Both the position numbers and the translations under genes were made by a program. DNA of 64,000 bases from contig JAESUZ010001522.1 of the NCBI GenBank assembly GCA_017311185.1, positions 186,001-250,000 of the forward strand, written 5' to 3'. The notes beneath the pieces are model-generated. The model had not been told where the DNA came from. It did not search any database and saw only the letters and a list, made by a program, of their open reading frames with translations. The stretch comes from Proteles cristata cristata. Taxonomy: Eukaryota; Chordata; Mammalia; Carnivora; Hyaenidae. Shown here piece after piece: positions 10,146 to 21,290 of this stretch (positions are counted from its first letter, which is position 1; each line of letters opens with the position of its first letter).

Positions 10146-12213
10146 GGGAGGGAGGCAAGATGGCGGAGAAGTAAGGAGCTCCGTACTTGCACTCGCGCCC
10201 ATACATCACACAGAGAAGATCTGAAGCCATTGGAAACCATACAAAACCTGAGAGACTGGGAGAAAAAAGGACGCAGAATCCACTGAGAAAGCCTTCTAAC
10301 GTGAGTGCGAACCGCGGAAGGTAAAATCAGCCCGGGATCGGAGCCTCCAGGGTGGGAGGCGATCCCCCTCTACCCTCTACGGGGAGTGAGAGGGGAAAAG
10401 GGGAGAGTCCGAGACAGAAAAATCTCTGCTCGGTGCATAGAAAGACCGTACTTCCAAATATCTGCACACCAGGTCCCCTCGCGACAACTGGTCCTGGGGG
10501 AGGCTGAGCACACAAACTGCTTCTTTGTGCCGCTCCTGGAGGTGGAGTTTTAAAGCGGAGCGGGTGCGCCTGCCGCCATTGTAGCTCCAGGGCGGCTGGG
10601 ATCCCTGAAAGAGACGCGCAGACACCGGGCATCCGCGCTTCTGGCTGGCTGGAACTCGAGAGGGAAGGCAAAAAGCTAAAAACTGGAAATTTGCCTGTGA
10701 GCTCGTGTTTCGGGTGACGAGCCATAGAGAGACCCGGTTTTCCTCACTCCAGCGGCGGCGCGCTTGCCGCCATTGTAACTCCAGGGCGGCTGGGACCCCT
10801 GAAGGAGACGCGCAGACACCAGGCGTCCGCGCTCCTGGCTGGCTGGAACTCGAGAGGGAAGGCAAAGAGCTAAAAACTGGAAATTTGCCTGTGAGTTCGT
10901 GTTTCGGGTGACGAGCCATAGAGAGACCCGGTTTTCCTCACTCCAGCGGGCTCAGGCTACGCGGACGCTGCAGGCAAGCCCCGCGCATGCGCACCAGAGC
11001 CGACCAGAGAAGAAAGCAGCGATCCTGACTCCGCCCCCAGAGCTCAGCAGGGAGCCTGGAATTGCCCGAGGGGGTTGTCTGGGAAGCTGTGTCTAAGGCA
11101 ACTTCAGCGGGGCGCGGGCTGGGATTTGGAGATTAGAACTGACCTGGGTTGAAGAGTGCAACCAACTGCGGCTGCGTCCCCGGAACGGGGAGTTGACACG
11201 CCAAAAAAAAAAAAAAAGCGAGCTGCAGCGCGGGGTTCAAGAAGGGACTGGAGCACCGTCACTCTCCTTCCCACAATCGCCAAGGCAGAACCCCCGCCTG
11301 AGGCATCGGATCACGCCACGCCCATCTCTGCCTGAGAGGTGCCCTCCTCCCTTTTTTTTTCTTTTTCCCCTTTCTTTTCTCTTTTTTTTTCTTCTTTTTT
11401 CTCTTTTCTCGCTTTTTTCCCCAAAACACTGACCTGATTAACTCTGGTCGCCAGCTTGCTTAAACAATCACAAGTCCATTCTGTAAATGTAAATTCTACA
11501 CCTACCGACCTTTTCAGCTATTTCTCTCAGGAGTAATTAGACTATATAGTTTCTCTGGATAATTCCAGCATCCTTCTCTCACCTATCCAACCACATCCTA
11601 CCCTTTACCTCTTTGAAAAAAGTTTCTTATCCCTTCTGCCTGTTCATTCTATTTCCAAATCTGCCTTGTCTCACCCTGCATTCTCTTTCTCTATGCTCTT
11701 CAACCAGCACTGCATACACACGGCTATTTAACTGTAGCTGGGAAATCCAGGTATATGCTTTAAACCGTTCTTTGTCCATCGGTTTTCTTCTTTTTTCCTT
11801 TTCTTTTCCCCTTTTTGACCCTTTTATGTATTTTATGCTCCCTATTCGCCCTCCTTCCTCCGTCTTTTCTATTAACTTTTTCGTTTTCCCTCTCACTTTG
11901 CATGTTAGTTGAATCAGCCTGTGCGTTTGTGTGCTCCTGCTCCCTGTGTGTTTGTCTGTCTGTTTTCTTTTCCAGGGCTACCTCAAGAAACAAGCTAGAG
12001 TACACAAGGTGAAGAGTCCCAAATATCACTACGAATAGGAAAATAAAATAACTAAGGTCCCAACAAGAGAGACCGAGGGATACCATTCAAAAAACAATCT
12101 CTGAAAGGATAGGCCCTGGAAAGTCAAAGAGTCTTCTTGGATATAGCAGTGCTCATAGAAACAGAGAGCATAACAGGTCTTTAAAACCAACAAGAGCCGG
12201 AAAGCTAACTAAA
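10146..12213 (+). promoter_or_regulatory. L1 5' UTR / internal promoter
   Basis: About 2 kb, GC- and CpG-rich in its first 1.2 kb. It opens with caagatggcgg at 10156-10166, a match to the YY1 site that positions transcription in human L1. Two further inverted YY1-like motifs (gccgccattgt at 10572 and 10766) and a palindromic NRF1-like gcgcatgcgc at 10983-10992 follow. From ~11350 it turns into a long pyrimidine-rich leader up to ORF1. Motif matches are seen; regulatory activity is inferred. Confidence 0.75.
10555..10946 (+). repeat. Two 194-bp tandem units in the L1 5' UTR
   Basis: gccgccattgtagctccagg at 10572 recurs as gccgccattgtaactccagg at 10766, and tttcctcactccagcgg at 10738 recurs at 10932, giving a period of 194 bp. 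The units differ at only a few positions. This resembles the promoter monomers of rodent L1s, though the sequence is unrelated. Confidence 0.9.
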
Positions 12214-13105
12214 ATGACGAAACGAAAGAGCTCTCCTCCAAAGAAACTCCAAGAAGAAATGACAGCTAATGAACTGCTCAAAACAGATATCAGCAGCATA
12301 AGTGAACAAGATTTTAGAATAATAATGGTGAAATTAATAGCAGGGCTTGAAAAAAACATAGGGACATCAAAGAAACTATGGCTACAGACAGAATGGAAAA
12401 TAAAAATAGGCATGAAGAATTAAAAAATGCGATAAATGAGATCCATAATAAATTAGAGGCCTCCAATGCACGGCTTGAAGAGGCAGAAAGGAGAATAAGT
12501 GATTTAGAAGACACCATTCTAGAAAAACAAGAAGCTGACAAAAAAAGAGACAAACTGATCCAGGAACAGGAAGAAGAATTCGAGAGCTCAGCGACACAGT
12601 CAAACACAACAATATCCGTATCATAGGAATCCCAGAAGAGGAAGAGAGAGGGAAAGGTGCTGAAGGAGTCCTGGAACAAATTATAGCAGAGAACTTCCCC
12701 GACCTGGGGAAGGAAGTCAATGTGGAAATACAAGAGGCTCAGAGGACTCCTCTCAGACGTAACTTGAATCGATCTTCTGCACGACATATCATCGTAAAAA
12801 TGGCAAAATACAAGGACAAAGAGAGAATTTTGAAAGCAGCTAGGGAGAAAAGGGCCCTCACATACAAAGGGAAACCCATCAGAGTGGTGACAGACCTATC
12901 TACTGAAACGTGGCAGGACAGAAAGGAATGGCAAGAGATCTTCAATGTGATGAACAGTAAAAATATGCAACCAAGAATCCTCTATCCAGCAAGCCTGTCA
13001 TTCAAAATAGAAGGAGAGATAAAAACCTTTCCAAACAAACAGAAATTGAAAGAATTTGTCACCACGAAGCCAGCCCTACAAGAAATTCTGATGGGGGTGC
13101 TCTGA
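12214..13105 (+). pseudogene. L1 ORF1 (RNA-binding ORF1p), frameshifted
   Basis: Remnant of the L1 nucleic-acid chaperone that coats L1 RNA. It starts MTKRKSSPPKKL at 12214. The frame changes near 12360-12380, where a heptad-rich coiled coil follows (NKLEASNARLEEAERRISDL). It changes again near 12570-12605, entering the RNA-recognition region (IIGIPEEEERG) and C-terminal domain (LKAAREKRALTYKGKPIRVV), with a TGA at 13103. Each change fits loss of one base. The total length matches an intact L1 ORF1 of about 300 codons, so the damage is small indels, not truncation. Confidence 0.93.
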
Positions 13106-13150
13106 AGGAAAGGTTGCAAGGAACAAGATTCCAGAGACACCACCACAAAC

Positions 13151-16100
13151 ATGAACCCTACAAAAGATACAAAGACTCTAAACCCACATATTTCAATAAT
13201 AACACTGAATGTAAATGGGCTGAATGCTCCAATCAAAAGATATAGGGTAGCAAAATGGATTAAAAAACAAAATCCATCTATATGCTGTCTACAAGAAACT
13301 CATTTTAGACGGGAAGATACCTTCCAGATTAAAAGTAAGGGGATGGAGAAATACATATCATGCTACAGGAAATCAAAAGAAAGCCGGAGTAGCGATACTT
13401 ATATCAGACAAACTGGACTTTAAATTCAAGACAATCACAAGAGATGAAGAAGGGCACTACATAATAATTACAGGGTCCATCCATCAGGAAGAACTAACAA
13501 TCATAAATGTCTACGCACTGAATATGGGAGCACCTAAATATATAAAACAATTAATCACAAACAGAAACAAGCTTATAGATAAGAATGTGCTAATAGCAGG
13601 GGACTTTACTACTCCGCTTACAGCAATGGACAGGTCAACCAGACAGAAAATCACTAAAGAAATAATGGACTTGAAAGATACATTGGACCAGATGGACCTG
13701 ATGGATATATTTAGAACTTTACATCCTGAGGCCAGGGAATTTACTTTCTTCTCAAGTGCGCATGGCACATTCTCAAGATAGATCACATACTGGGACATAA
13801 AGCAGCCCTCAATAAATATAAAAGAATAGAGATCATACCATGCACTGTCAGATCATAATGCTTTGAACTTGAAATCAATTACAGGAAGAAGTCTGGAAAA
13901 CTTCCAAAAACATGGAGGTTAAAGAACACCCTTCTAAAGAAGGAATGGGCCAATCAGGCAATGAGAGATGAAATTAAAAAATATATGGAAACAAATGAAA
14001 ATGAAAACACAGCAATTCAAAATCTATGGGATGCGGCAAAGGCAGTGCTAAGAGGAAAGTACATTGCTCTCCAGGCCTATTTGAAGAGATTAGAAAAGCG
14101 CAAGTCCAAATTCTAACAGCTCACCTAAAGGAACTAGAGGCAGAGCAACAAGAACGCCCTAAACCCAGTAGAAGAAGAGAAATAGTAAAAAGTAGAGCAG
14201 AAATAAACAACATAGAGACCAAAGAAACAATTGAACAGATCCATGAAACCAAGAGTTGGTTTTTTGGAAAAGTAAACAAAATTGACAAACCTCTAGCCAG
14301 ACTTATCCAAAAGAAAAGAGAGAGCACCCAAATAGACAAAATTATGAATGAAAATGGACTTATGACAACCAACCCCTTAGAAATACAAGCAATTACCAGG
14401 GAATACTATGAAAAATTATATGCCAATAAATTGGACAACTTAGAAGAAATGGACAAATTCCTAAACACACACCCACTACCAAAATTCACACGGGAAGAAA
14501 TAGAAAACCTGAACAGACCCATAACAAGTGAAGAAATTGAATCAGTGATCCAAAATCTCCCAACAAATAAGAGCCCTGGACCTGATGGCTTCCCTGGGGA
14601 ATTCTACCAGACATTTAAAACAGAATTAATCCCAATTCTTCTCAAGCTATTCCAAAAAATAGAAATCGAGGAAAACTCCGGACTCATTTTATGAAGCCAG
14701 CATCACTCTGATTCCCAAGCCAGACAGAGATCCAGCAAAAAAAGAGAACTACAGGCCAATATCCTTAATGAATACGGATGCAAAAATTCTCAACAAGATC
14801 CTTGCAAATCGAATCCAGCAGCATATCAAAAGAATCATCCACCAAGATCAAGTGGGATTCATTCCCGGGTTACAGGGCTGGTTCAACATTCACAAATCAA
14901 TCAATGTGATACATCATATTAATAAAAGAAAACATAAAAACCATATGATCCTGTCAATAGATGCAGAAAAAGCATTTGACAAAATACAGCATCCCTTCTT
15001 AATAAAGACTCTCGAGAAAGTTGGGATAGAAGGAACCTACTTAAGCATCATCAAAGCCATCTGAGAAGCCTTCAGCTAACATCATCCTCAACGGGGAAAA
15101 ACTCAGAGCTTTCCCGCTGAGATCAGGAACACGACAGGGATGCCCTCTCTCACCACTGCTGTTTAACATAGTGCTGGAAGTCCTAGCATCAGCCATCAGA
15201 CACCAAAAGGAAATCAAAGGCATCAGAATTGGCAAAGAGGAAGTCAAACTTTCACTCTTCGCAGACGACATGATACTCTACATCGAAAACCCGACAGACT
15301 CCACCAGAAGCCTACTAGAACTGATCCATGAATTCAGCCAAGTTGCAGGGTACAAATCAATGTACAGAAATCAGTCACATTTTTATACACCAACAATGAA
15401 GCAACAGAAAGAGAAATCAAGAAACTGATCCCATTCACAATTGCACAAAATACCATAAAATACCTTGGAATAAACCTAACCAAGGATACAAGAGATCTGT
15501 ATGATGAAAACTATAGAAAACTTATGAAGGAAATTGAAGAAGACACAAAGAAGTGGAAAAAACATTCCATGCTCATGGATAGGAAGAATAAATATAGTTA
15601 AGATGTCATTACTACCTAAGGCACTCTACACATTCAATGCAATTCCAATCAAAATTGCACCAGCATACTTCTCAAAACTAGAACAAACTATCCAAAAATT
15701 TGTATAGAACCACAAAAGACCCCGAATAGCCAAAGTAATCCTGAAAAATAAAACCAAAACGGGAGGTATCACCATCCCAGACTTTAACCTCTACTACAAA
15801 GCTGTCATCATCAAGACAGTATGGTATTGGCACAAAAACAGACACATAGACCAATGGAACAGAATTGAGAACTCAGAAGTGGACCCAAAGTATACAGCCA
15901 ACTAATCTTTGACAAAGCAGGAAAGAATATCCGATGGAAAAAAGACAGCCTTTTTAACAGATGGTGTTGGGAGAACTGAACAGCAACATGCAGAAGAATG
16001 AAACTAGATCATTTTCTCACACCATGCACAAAAATAAACTCAAAATGGATAAAGGACCTGAGCGTGAGACAGGAAACCATCAAAACCCTAGAAGAGAAAG

Positions 16101-16993
16101 CAGGAAACAACCTCCTTGACCTCCACCGCAGCAACTTCTTACTTGACACATCCCCAAAAGCAAGGGAATCATGAGCAAAAATAAACTGTTGGGACCTCAT
16201 CAAGGTTAAAAGCTTCTGCACAGCCAAGGAAACAACCCGGAAAATTAATAGGCAACCAACGGAATGGGAAAAGATAGTTGCAAATGACATATCAGATAAA
16301 GGTTGATATCCAGAATCTACAAGGAACTCACCAAACTACACGCCTGAAAAACAAACAACCCAGTGAAGAAATGGGCAGAAGATATGAACAGACACTTCTC
16401 CAAAGAGGACATCCAGATGGCCAACAGACACATGAAGCGATGCTCAGCATCGCTTCTCATCAGGGAAATACAAATCAAAACCACACTGAGATACCACCTC
16501 CCGCCAGTCAGAGTGGCTAAAATGAGCCAATCAGAGAACTCTAGATGCTGGCGAGGATGTGGGGAAACGGGCACCCTCCTGCACTGTTGGTGGGAATGTA
16601 AACTGGTACAGCCCCTCTGGAAAACAGTGTGGAGGTTCCTAAGGAAACTAACAATAGAACTCCCTATGACCCAGCAATAGCACTGCTAGGAATTTACCCA
16701 AGGGATACAGAAATGCTGATGCATAGGAGCACATGTACCCAATGTTCATAGCAGCACTCTCAACAATAGCTAAAACATGGAAAGAGCCTAAGTGTCCATC
16801 AACAGATGAATGGATCAAGAAGATGTGGTTTATCTATACCATGGAATACTACATGGCAATGAGAAACAATGAAATCTGGCCATGTGTAGCAACATGGATG
16901 GACCTTGAGGGTGTTATGCTGAGTGAAATAAGTCAGGCAAAGAAAGACAAATATCATATGTGTGCACGTATAGGAGGATTAGGAGGAACTTAA
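13151..16993 (+). pseudogene. L1 ORF2 (endonuclease / reverse transcriptase), broken
   Basis: Remnant of the enzyme that nicks target DNA and copies L1 RNA into it. Domains are in order: APE-like endonuclease from 13151 (ISIITLNVNGLNAP, CLQETH; GDF at 13599-13607), reverse transcriptase with [13 protein letters not shown] near 14570, IPGLQGWFN near 14860 and the catalytic FADD at 15258-15269, then the Cys-rich tail (C-x3-C...H-x4-C pattern, 16546-16605). The stop is at 16991. At least six frame changes and several in-frame stops interrupt it. The endonuclease motif reads GDFTT where L1 usually has GDFNT. Confidence 0.93.
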
Positions 16994-17240
16994 CAGAGGA
17001 CCAAGGGGGAGAAGAAGGGCGGAAATGGTGGGGGGAAAGGGGGAGAGGCAAACTATGAGAGACTCTTGAATGCTGACAAAAACTGAGGACTGGTGGATGT
17101 GGGGGGGAGGAGGGGTGGGCATGGAGGAGGGCACTGGTGGGGATGAGCACTGGGTGTTATGTGGAAACTAATTTGACAATAAACTATTTGAAAAAAAAAA
17201 AAAAATAAACAAATTTAATAAATAAAAAAAATAAATAAAT
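16994..17240 (+). other. L1 3' UTR, poly-A signal and tail
   Basis: Contains several G-runs (ggtggggggaaagggggag near 17028, tgtgggggggaggaggggtg near 17098) typical of the L1 3' UTR G-rich tract, capable on paper of forming a quadruplex. AATAAA lies at 17178-17183, followed by an A-run and (aaat)n tail to 17240. Confidence 0.88.
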
Positions 17241-17255
17241 AAAAAAACCCTTCTG
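17241..17255 (+). repeat. L1 target-site duplication, right copy
   Basis: aaaaaaacccttctg, a perfect match to 10131-10145; it marks the exact 3' end of the L1 insertion. Confidence 0.95.
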
Positions 17256-17774
17256 TCAGCTGTTTTTGTATAAATCATGTACAACAAAAACCAATTTCAT
17301 CAATATCAGGTATTAAATGACCTATGTTCTTTTTACTTATGACAAGGGAATAGGATATATTGTCTTAACCTAGGCCCATGCAGCTTATGCCATGTTAATT
17401 TTTCTTTGACTTTCTTTGAATATATGTCATTTAATAAAAATTTAAATATATTACACCGTCAACAACAACTTTGAAGTTAGGGGTTGGTTTTTTGCTATGT
17501 ATGTCTTCCCTTCCTGTTTTTAATATTGACATTTGAAATCTATTAAAATATTAAATTCTGACTCATAAAAATATATGATTAAATCTCTAATTTTTCAGAA
17601 GTAGAATGGTGAAATGGAAGGTATTTTAGACTAAAAGGTAAGATTAATGAGAAAGTCAGTTTAGTTTTTTTGGCTAGTCATGGCTTACCTTTAAAATGGG
17701 GAAAATAAAGAGGAGGAAATATGGATTATCTCTGAAATATTTTCCAGTGTAATCAACAGTAACAGTACAGGTAA
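17256..17774. other. Non-genic AT-rich sequence
   Basis: Continuation of the pre-insertion locus. No exon, RNA gene or repeat recognised. Confidence 0.45.
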
Positions 17775-17950
17775 TATTTATTCAGTTCTTACTCTTGGCA
17801 GGTGCCATGTTAAGTGCCTGACATATTCTCATGGAGCCTCACAACAACCTACAGTACAGGTCTATTAGTATTGTGGATTGTATGTCTGAGGCTGATGATG
17901 CTTAAAATCTAAAAAGTATGTACTAAAACCTGGATTCAAAGTCTTGGAAG
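17775..17950 (-). mobile_element. Degraded MIR SINE
   Basis: Inverted MIR-like order: ggtgccatgttaagtgcctg, ctcatggagcctcacaacaa, a region resembling the core, and cctggattcaaagtc at the end. Heavily mutated. Confidence 0.55.
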
Positions 17951-17964
17951 TCTCATCTTTGTTC

Positions 17965-18440
17965 TTTCATGAGATTGTCAGTCAGATGCAGCCACAGGAG
18001 CAGACAGAGAGGCTCAGGAAAACAAAGTTCACTTTGCTCACAAGTCCTCAAGACTGGAGGCACAGCATACCATACAGGGAGGTATGGGGGTGCCACAGCG
18101 TGGTGAGGAGGCAAGAAAGGCAAAGGGAAAGCTGAAGCTAGAACATTTATTGAGGGTTCCAAGGAAAAGTCAAGACAGGACAGAGTAAACACTTTAGGAC
18201 TGGCTAGTTTCAATACTTTCTTTGGACTCTGAGCCAGAGCGATGGTCCTTAGTTGCTGGTAGCTGGCTTTTGGAAGATGAAGGCAGAGGAATATTGCTTC
18301 CTGAGGGGGGTCTATGGTAGTTTGAGAAGGTTAGTCTCTGGATAGGTTAGCTTGCATTCAAAGGCATGCCTCTGGCTGAGCTCTTTGTTATCCAGAAATG
18401 AACAGGCTAGCCCTGAGATGAGCAGTCTTCCCAGACTGAA
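17965..18440 (-). mobile_element. Candidate ancient LTR (family unassigned)
   Basis: A ~480 bp moderately GC-rich block stands out from its AT-rich surroundings. On the minus strand it contains a CAATAAAT-type poly-A signal (18146-18153) downstream of a long transcript-like leader, the usual solo-LTR layout. I could not fix TG...CA ends or a target duplication, so this is a suggestion only. No gene-like frame. Confidence 0.35.
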
Positions 18441-18653
18441 ACATTTTTAAAATGACAAAATGCCATAATATGAAGGAAATAAAAATATATAAACAATGCA
18501 AAGTCTAACTCCAAGCCCATATTTTTAAACATCCTCCAATATTGCCTCTTTTATTCTAAAAACAGTTCCTGCAAAAAATTATATTGCAATGTTCAAACAC
18601 ATACCTCTCCCTATTGCTGAAAATATGAGTTGACCGGTTGCATTACAAGTATA

Positions 18654-18868
18654 GGGGCACTTGGGTAGCTCAGTTGGTTGAGCATCTGGCTTCAGCTCAG
18701 GTCATGATCTCAGGTTTGTGAGTTTGAGCCCATTGTTGGGCTCTGTGCTGACAGCTCATAGCTGGAACCTGCTTTGGATTCTGTATTTCCCCCTCTCTCT
18801 GCCCCTCCTCTGCTCACACTCTCTCTCTCAAAAATAAATAAACATTAAAAACACAATTAAATTAAAAG
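18654..18868 (+). mobile_element. tRNA-derived SINE (felid SINEC type)
   Basis: Head ggggcacttgggtagctcag, B-box region gagtttgagccca near 18721, ctctgtgctgacagctcata, a short pyrimidine run and tail aaaaataaataaacatt. Near full length. Confidence 0.92.
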
Positions 18869-19014
18869 ACATTAGTGAATATTCTTCCAGATAGAAAGTA
18901 AATAGAAAGTTTAGAAAGCAAAAATCTTACAAAAATAATAGAGGTAACTCAGGTGTTCATGGGTATTCAAAACATTCAACTACAGTTTAAACTTGTCTCG
19001 AGAAATAAAATGCA

Positions 19015-19150
19015 AGAACTTTGGAATAAGATAGACTTAGATTTGTATTTTGGCTTTTTCATCAACTAATATATGTTATTAAACAGCTATTGGCCTTGGT
19101 TTCCTCATATGTAAAATGCAGAGTGATAATGACAGGTGATCTTGATCACA
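19015..19150 (+). mobile_element. MIR SINE fragment
   Basis: Order of tttggaataagatagactta, ggccttggtttcctcatatg and taaaatgcagagtgataatg follows the MIR core in the forward direction. Diverged. Confidence 0.6.
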
Positions 19151-20170
19151 CAGTTGTCAGTGAGTAGCTGACCCATAGTTTAACCTCAAGTTTGACATTA
19201 AAGCCAATTTAACTACCTTTAAGAAATGCACACTCTGAGGGAAACAAAAAAGTCAAAGACACTTAAACTTGTAGATAAAAACTCAAATATTGAACAAATA
19301 CAAAGAGACCATTTATCCTGGGGAGAAGATAGGACACATTAGAAAAATTTAGTATTGAAAATTTCATTTCATAAGGTCTCAGTCTATTACTATCTAATCG
19401 TAACTTTTTAATGGAGGAAGACTACTTTGAAATTTAATATTAGTGAAATGTACAAGGTTGGACATAAATCTTTGTTGCCTGTTTGAATATTTTAACTGAC
19501 AATGCTTCATTAAGACTATTAAGTTTTGCTATGATGCCATTTTATTAAAGATAACGACATGAAAAAGAGAAAAATGTTTTTCTTCGGATAATATTTTTGG
19601 AGCAAACAGAGTACATAAGTACTCTCAGTATATGCTGAGTGTATGGAATAAGTGTCCCAAGACATATGAAATCTTGGGTTCAGTGGCAATGATTTGATAA
19701 TAAAATATGTCTAGGGATATGACTGTCAATGGCAAGCATTTACAGACAAAAGGTTCTTAAAATACATTTTAAAAACAGATGTAGCAGAAAACATTTGTCC
19801 TCAATTCTAGTCAATTGTTTTTCACTGACCACTGACAATTGTTTCAGACCTAGATGCTTTAGGGAAAAAAAGAGTAGAGTGCAGAAGAATATAAAAGAAA
19901 GAAAGAAAAGTGACAAATTGAAGAGGAGGGGCTCAAGAAATACATAAAGGCAAATCAATGCTGCTGTCTTATTAAAACACTATATTTAAGTACTTTATAA
20001 AGACTTAGAAGAATATTCTGCTGAAGAAAATCAATTAGACACTATTATGTATGTAAAAAAGGGATTTAATTATAGGAGGTTGAGAGCCTGGTTATTAGAT
20101 ATGCTTCATGGTTACCTAATGAATTAGCAGCATTTTATTCTTTCTTTTAAAAATTCATTTTTTTCTTTCA

Positions 20171-20198
20171 CTTGTTCATTCATTCATTCATTCATTTA
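20171..20198 (+). repeat. (TTCA)n microsatellite
   Basis: Short tandem of cattcattcattcattcat, about six units. Confidence 0.8.
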
Positions 20199-20544
20199 AT
20201 TTTGGTTTCCTAATTCTTCCAGGCAAAATTAGTAAATTTATCTGTTGTTCCTCATGACCTCATCATAAATGTTAGTGTTAGATAATCTAGTAAGTCAGTG
20301 TGATTCTTTGTGTTTGGAAGCTTAGCATATCCTTAGACATCACAAAATTTCCCTTCAGACCAAAATTATCTGAAGATTGGGAGGATTGGTATTATCCAGA
20401 GGAAATGGACCTACTTTAGCTTTGGAAGGAGAGAACTGGATGACTACTGTTGGGTATTATGGTATCCACAGTGTTTTTGTAGAAAGCTGCCATCCTATTT
20501 TTTCTTTTTTTAAATTTAAATTCACTCTAGACAATGGTGTTTCT

Positions 20545-21290
20545 GTAACCGAACCAATGTGAGTTTGTTCCTCGGCGAGTCACAGATACAGCAGGTGTTG
20601 TCCCACGAAGTAAACTTTATATGCAGCAAATAATATCTCAGGGAATAACTTCCAAAGCCTGACACCCTGAGCAAGGGGGATTGGTTGTTTCCTTTTGTTT
20701 AGGTTAGGATGAATATTTAGGAAGGGGAGCCTTATCATCCTATGTAGAGGCAGACATAGTCCATTTTACGTTATGTAAATGAGGCTTGTGCTCCTCTTTG
20801 GGTGGAGATTTTAGTATTATAATGAGGCAAAGGTAGTTGTTGGGCATTCTAGAGGTCACTTCATGATCTATCTGAACAGGTACAAGTCAGGGGTTATATT
20901 CAAATGGGTCTGGGTGGTCTGGGCTGGCTGGAGATCTCTTCATGGCAGTCGTTAACAGCTGAGGGCTAGATTGGGTTTTCATTTGCCTAAGTTAAGAGAT
21001 AAGCTGGAAAGAAAAACTGAAGGAAAAATGAGGGACAAAGGTTGGAGAGTATAAACAGGTAGGCAGTAAAGGCCAGGTCAGTGTCACTAATTCTGTTAAA
21101 ATGTACTTTTAACCTTTAGTGCTGGGTTGTTGAGATAAGCTGCATGACTGAGCATTAGCGGGGATTTACAGAGATGCGTGTTTGAGAAATAGGTCCCATG
21201 TTACTTACTCCTTCATAGTTAGACTGGAGCAACAGCACATCCCGTCCCAGGCGGAGTGTGGACTTGTTTCTCCTTACCACGTCATCTTTT
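20545..21290 (-). mobile_element. Candidate endogenous-retrovirus LTR
   Basis: A ~750 bp block whose minus strand has a TATA-type box (gcatataaag, complement of 20607-20616) about 60 bp before a terminal segment ending ...ttacaga-side at 20545, where the + strand begins tgtaaccgaacc. This gives the TG start expected of an inverted LTR. The right end is not fixed and no target duplication was found. No gag, pol or env frame is next to it, so if real it is a solo LTR. Confidence 0.4.

Larger units (their letters stand above)
10146..17240 (+). mobile_element. Full-length carnivore L1 (LINE-1), inactive
   Basis: A 7.1 kb LINE-1 with every expected part in order: GC-rich 5' UTR starting gggagggaggcaagatggcg, ORF1, a 45-bp inter-ORF gap, ORF2 (endonuclease, reverse transcriptase, Cys-rich end), G-rich 3' UTR, AATAAA and an A-rich tail. 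Perfect 15-bp target duplications flank it. Both ORFs are broken by frameshifts and stops, so it cannot supply its own proteins. Perfect target duplications together with many indels could mean a moderately old insertion, or long-read style indel errors in the source assembly. Confidence 0.97.
18869..20544. other. Non-genic sequence
   Basis: AT-rich, without an exon or RNA gene that I can support. It contains a probable MIR at ~19015-19150 and a (TTCA)n run at about 20171-20198, listed separately. Confidence 0.45.

Noticed and set aside
11613..12086. Open frames on both strands in the pyrimidine-rich L1 leader
   Set aside because: Low-complexity Phe/Leu/Ser and Lys/Glu/Arg peptides produced by CT/GA-rich sequence, without conserved motif.
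12314..12787. 157-codon minus-strand frame within L1
   Set aside because: Antisense shadow of ORF1; no features of its own.
14026..14694. 222-codon open frame that looks like a gene
   Set aside because: It is the reverse transcriptase-proximal part of the broken L1 ORF2, not a host gene.
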